DNA of 64,000 nt from Hyphomicrobiaceae bacterium (lineage in GTDB: Bacteria > Pseudomonadota > Alphaproteobacteria > Rhizobiales > Devosiaceae). The notes under the pieces are model-generated. The model worked only from the letters and a program-made list of their open reading frames with translations, ran no database searches and was not told the DNA's origin. Location of the stretch: the NCBI GenBank assembly GCA_020638065.1, contig JACKJG010000015.1, positions 1 to 64,000 of the forward strand, given 5' to 3'. Positions 63,148 through 64,000 of the stretch are shown here, piece after piece (position 1 is the stretch's first letter; every line of letters starts with the position of its first letter). The position numbers were made by a program, and so were the translations under genes.

Positions 63148-63399
63148 TTTCGCGTCCCTCAAAATACTGATCGACTAGCCGGCCCACACCTCGCAGGCCG
63201 CTTTCCAAGTCACATCCCAGTGAAAGTATTCAGAAGCTTTTTCTTGAATTTTGCAAGTCAATTTGCGCCAAGATTATTGAACCAGGCCCCGAAAGCGCAG
63301 CATCGCACCAATTTCAATACACTTACTCGCCCCAATCGCCGTTTTTTGAGGCACAACTTGAAAGGTGGGGCCGTAGTGAAGCGGGGCAGCTCTGAGCCC

Positions 63400-64000
63400 T
63401 CAGATGACGATGTCGGTCGCATCGATATTCTTGAGGTCGACGCCCTTGATCTTGACGATCGTGCCGTCGAACACGAACTTGCAGATATCGTCGTTGCTGC
63501 TGCCCACTTAGGAAAAGTGCTTGAGCGCTGCCGCCTTGGATTTGAACTTGAAGCCCTTGAGGTCGAGCTTGTCCTTGCCGTTCTGAAAGTCGGTGATGAC
63601 GTTGGTGCCCTCATTGGGCTTGAAGACGAACTTGTCGTTTCCGCCCTTGCCGGTCAGCTTGTCGTTGCCTTTTCTTCCCGCCAGAACATTGGCGGCGCTG
63701 TTGCCGGTGATCGTATCGTCTTTTCTGGACCCGGTAACGTTCTCCACTCTTGCCAGCTTGGCTTCGTCAGTCCCGTACTTCACCCAGCCCTTGATCAGGT
63801 TGGCGTTGATGGCCTTGTTCTGCCACGAGGCATCGACACTGTCCCGGCCTTTGCCGCCGTCAAATTTGTCATCCCCCTTCCAAAGGTAGAGCTTGTCGTT
63901 GCCGCCCTTGCCGTTGATTTCGTCATCGCCCTGGCTCCCCTGGAAGTAATTGCCACCGCCATCGCCATTGGCGTTCAAGAAGGTCGGGACAAGCAAGGCC
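63400..64000 (-). pseudogene. RTX protein, array copy 3: partial and cut by a premature stop
   Basis: The frame enters from beyond the window edge (visible from about LLVPTFLNANGDGGG) and runs through RTX repeats and the FQNGKDKLDLKGFKFKSKAAALKHFS block. It then hits TAA at 63510-63508 where copies 1 and 2 have GAA (Glu). The remaining 35 codons to the original TGA at 63402-63400 are still intact in frame and encode the EVGSSNDDICKF...DIVI tail. The stop removes the conserved tail, probably the secretion signal region. Confidence 0.8.

Noticed and set aside
57800..63900. CRISPR-like or tandem-repeat array
   Set aside because: The repetition comes from RTX nonapeptide coding and duplicated C-terminal cassettes, not from spaced direct repeats.

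Overview
The window looks like chromosome of an alphaproteobacterium, most likely a Hyphomicrobiales member (possibly Devosiaceae-like; I cannot fix the genus). The reasons are the gene order phoH-ybeY-corC-lnt-metK-trmB, the rimP-nusA-ylxR-infB-(ycxB-like)-rbfA-truB translation cluster, the long alphaproteobacterial-type metK product and the high-GC codon usage. No integrase, transposase, phage gene or CRISPR array was seen.

Layout. 1-6.5 kb: RNA metabolism and housekeeping genes. 6.6-11 kb: a toroid-like hypothetical, a secreted RTX lipase-like protein, a PanE-type reductase and an alpha/beta hydrolase. 11-21.4 kb: a promoter and attenuator-like hairpin, then rimP-nusA-ylxR-infB-ycxB-like-rbfA, a palindromic intergenic repeat, truB and gyrB. 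21.4-28.4 kb: NIPSNAP protein, methyltransferase, a TetR-controlled three-gene operon with a clear operator, a class A PBP and an APC transporter. 28.5-31.5 kb: a LuxR-type regulator broken by one in-frame stop, sharing a palindromic control region with a large CSLREA/glycine-rich/Calx-beta/RTX surface protein. 31.5-36 kb: CPBP membrane protein, SMP-30-like protein, LysR regulator and a membrane protein.

36-49.6 kb is a metabolic island around an exported PQQ alcohol dehydrogenase. It has the Asp-x-Asp signature of lanthanide-dependent enzymes but lacks the usual adjacent-cysteine pair. With it are a cytochrome c, an exported unknown, an exported pentapeptide-repeat protein, a nuclease, a TolQ/ExbD-like trio, a NitT/TauT-type ABC system and the PQQ-associated ABC system (beta-propeller, binding protein, ABC-2 permease, ATPase) related to the lut/ped lanthanide-uptake loci. 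The ATPase of that last system sits on the opposite strand, in the NitT/TauT-type operon.

49.7-57.6 kb: a membrane protein, an ArsR/SRPBCC pair with an operator over its start codon, tRNA-Arg(CCG), a three-gene MacAB/DevBCA-like exporter and a second LuxR-type regulator. 57.6-64 kb: an array of five RTX proteins on the minus strand. Three share almost identical C-terminal cassettes, one has an extraordinary tyrosine-rich N-terminus, and the last, cut by the window edge, has a nonsense codon that removes its C-terminal tail. No type I secretion machinery lies in the window, so the RTX proteins must rely on an exporter elsewhere.

The most novel material is the tyrosine-rich RTX protein and its mosaic paralogues, the atypical Asp-x-Asp PQQ dehydrogenase with its rearranged ABC genes, and the ExbB/ExbD-like trio.
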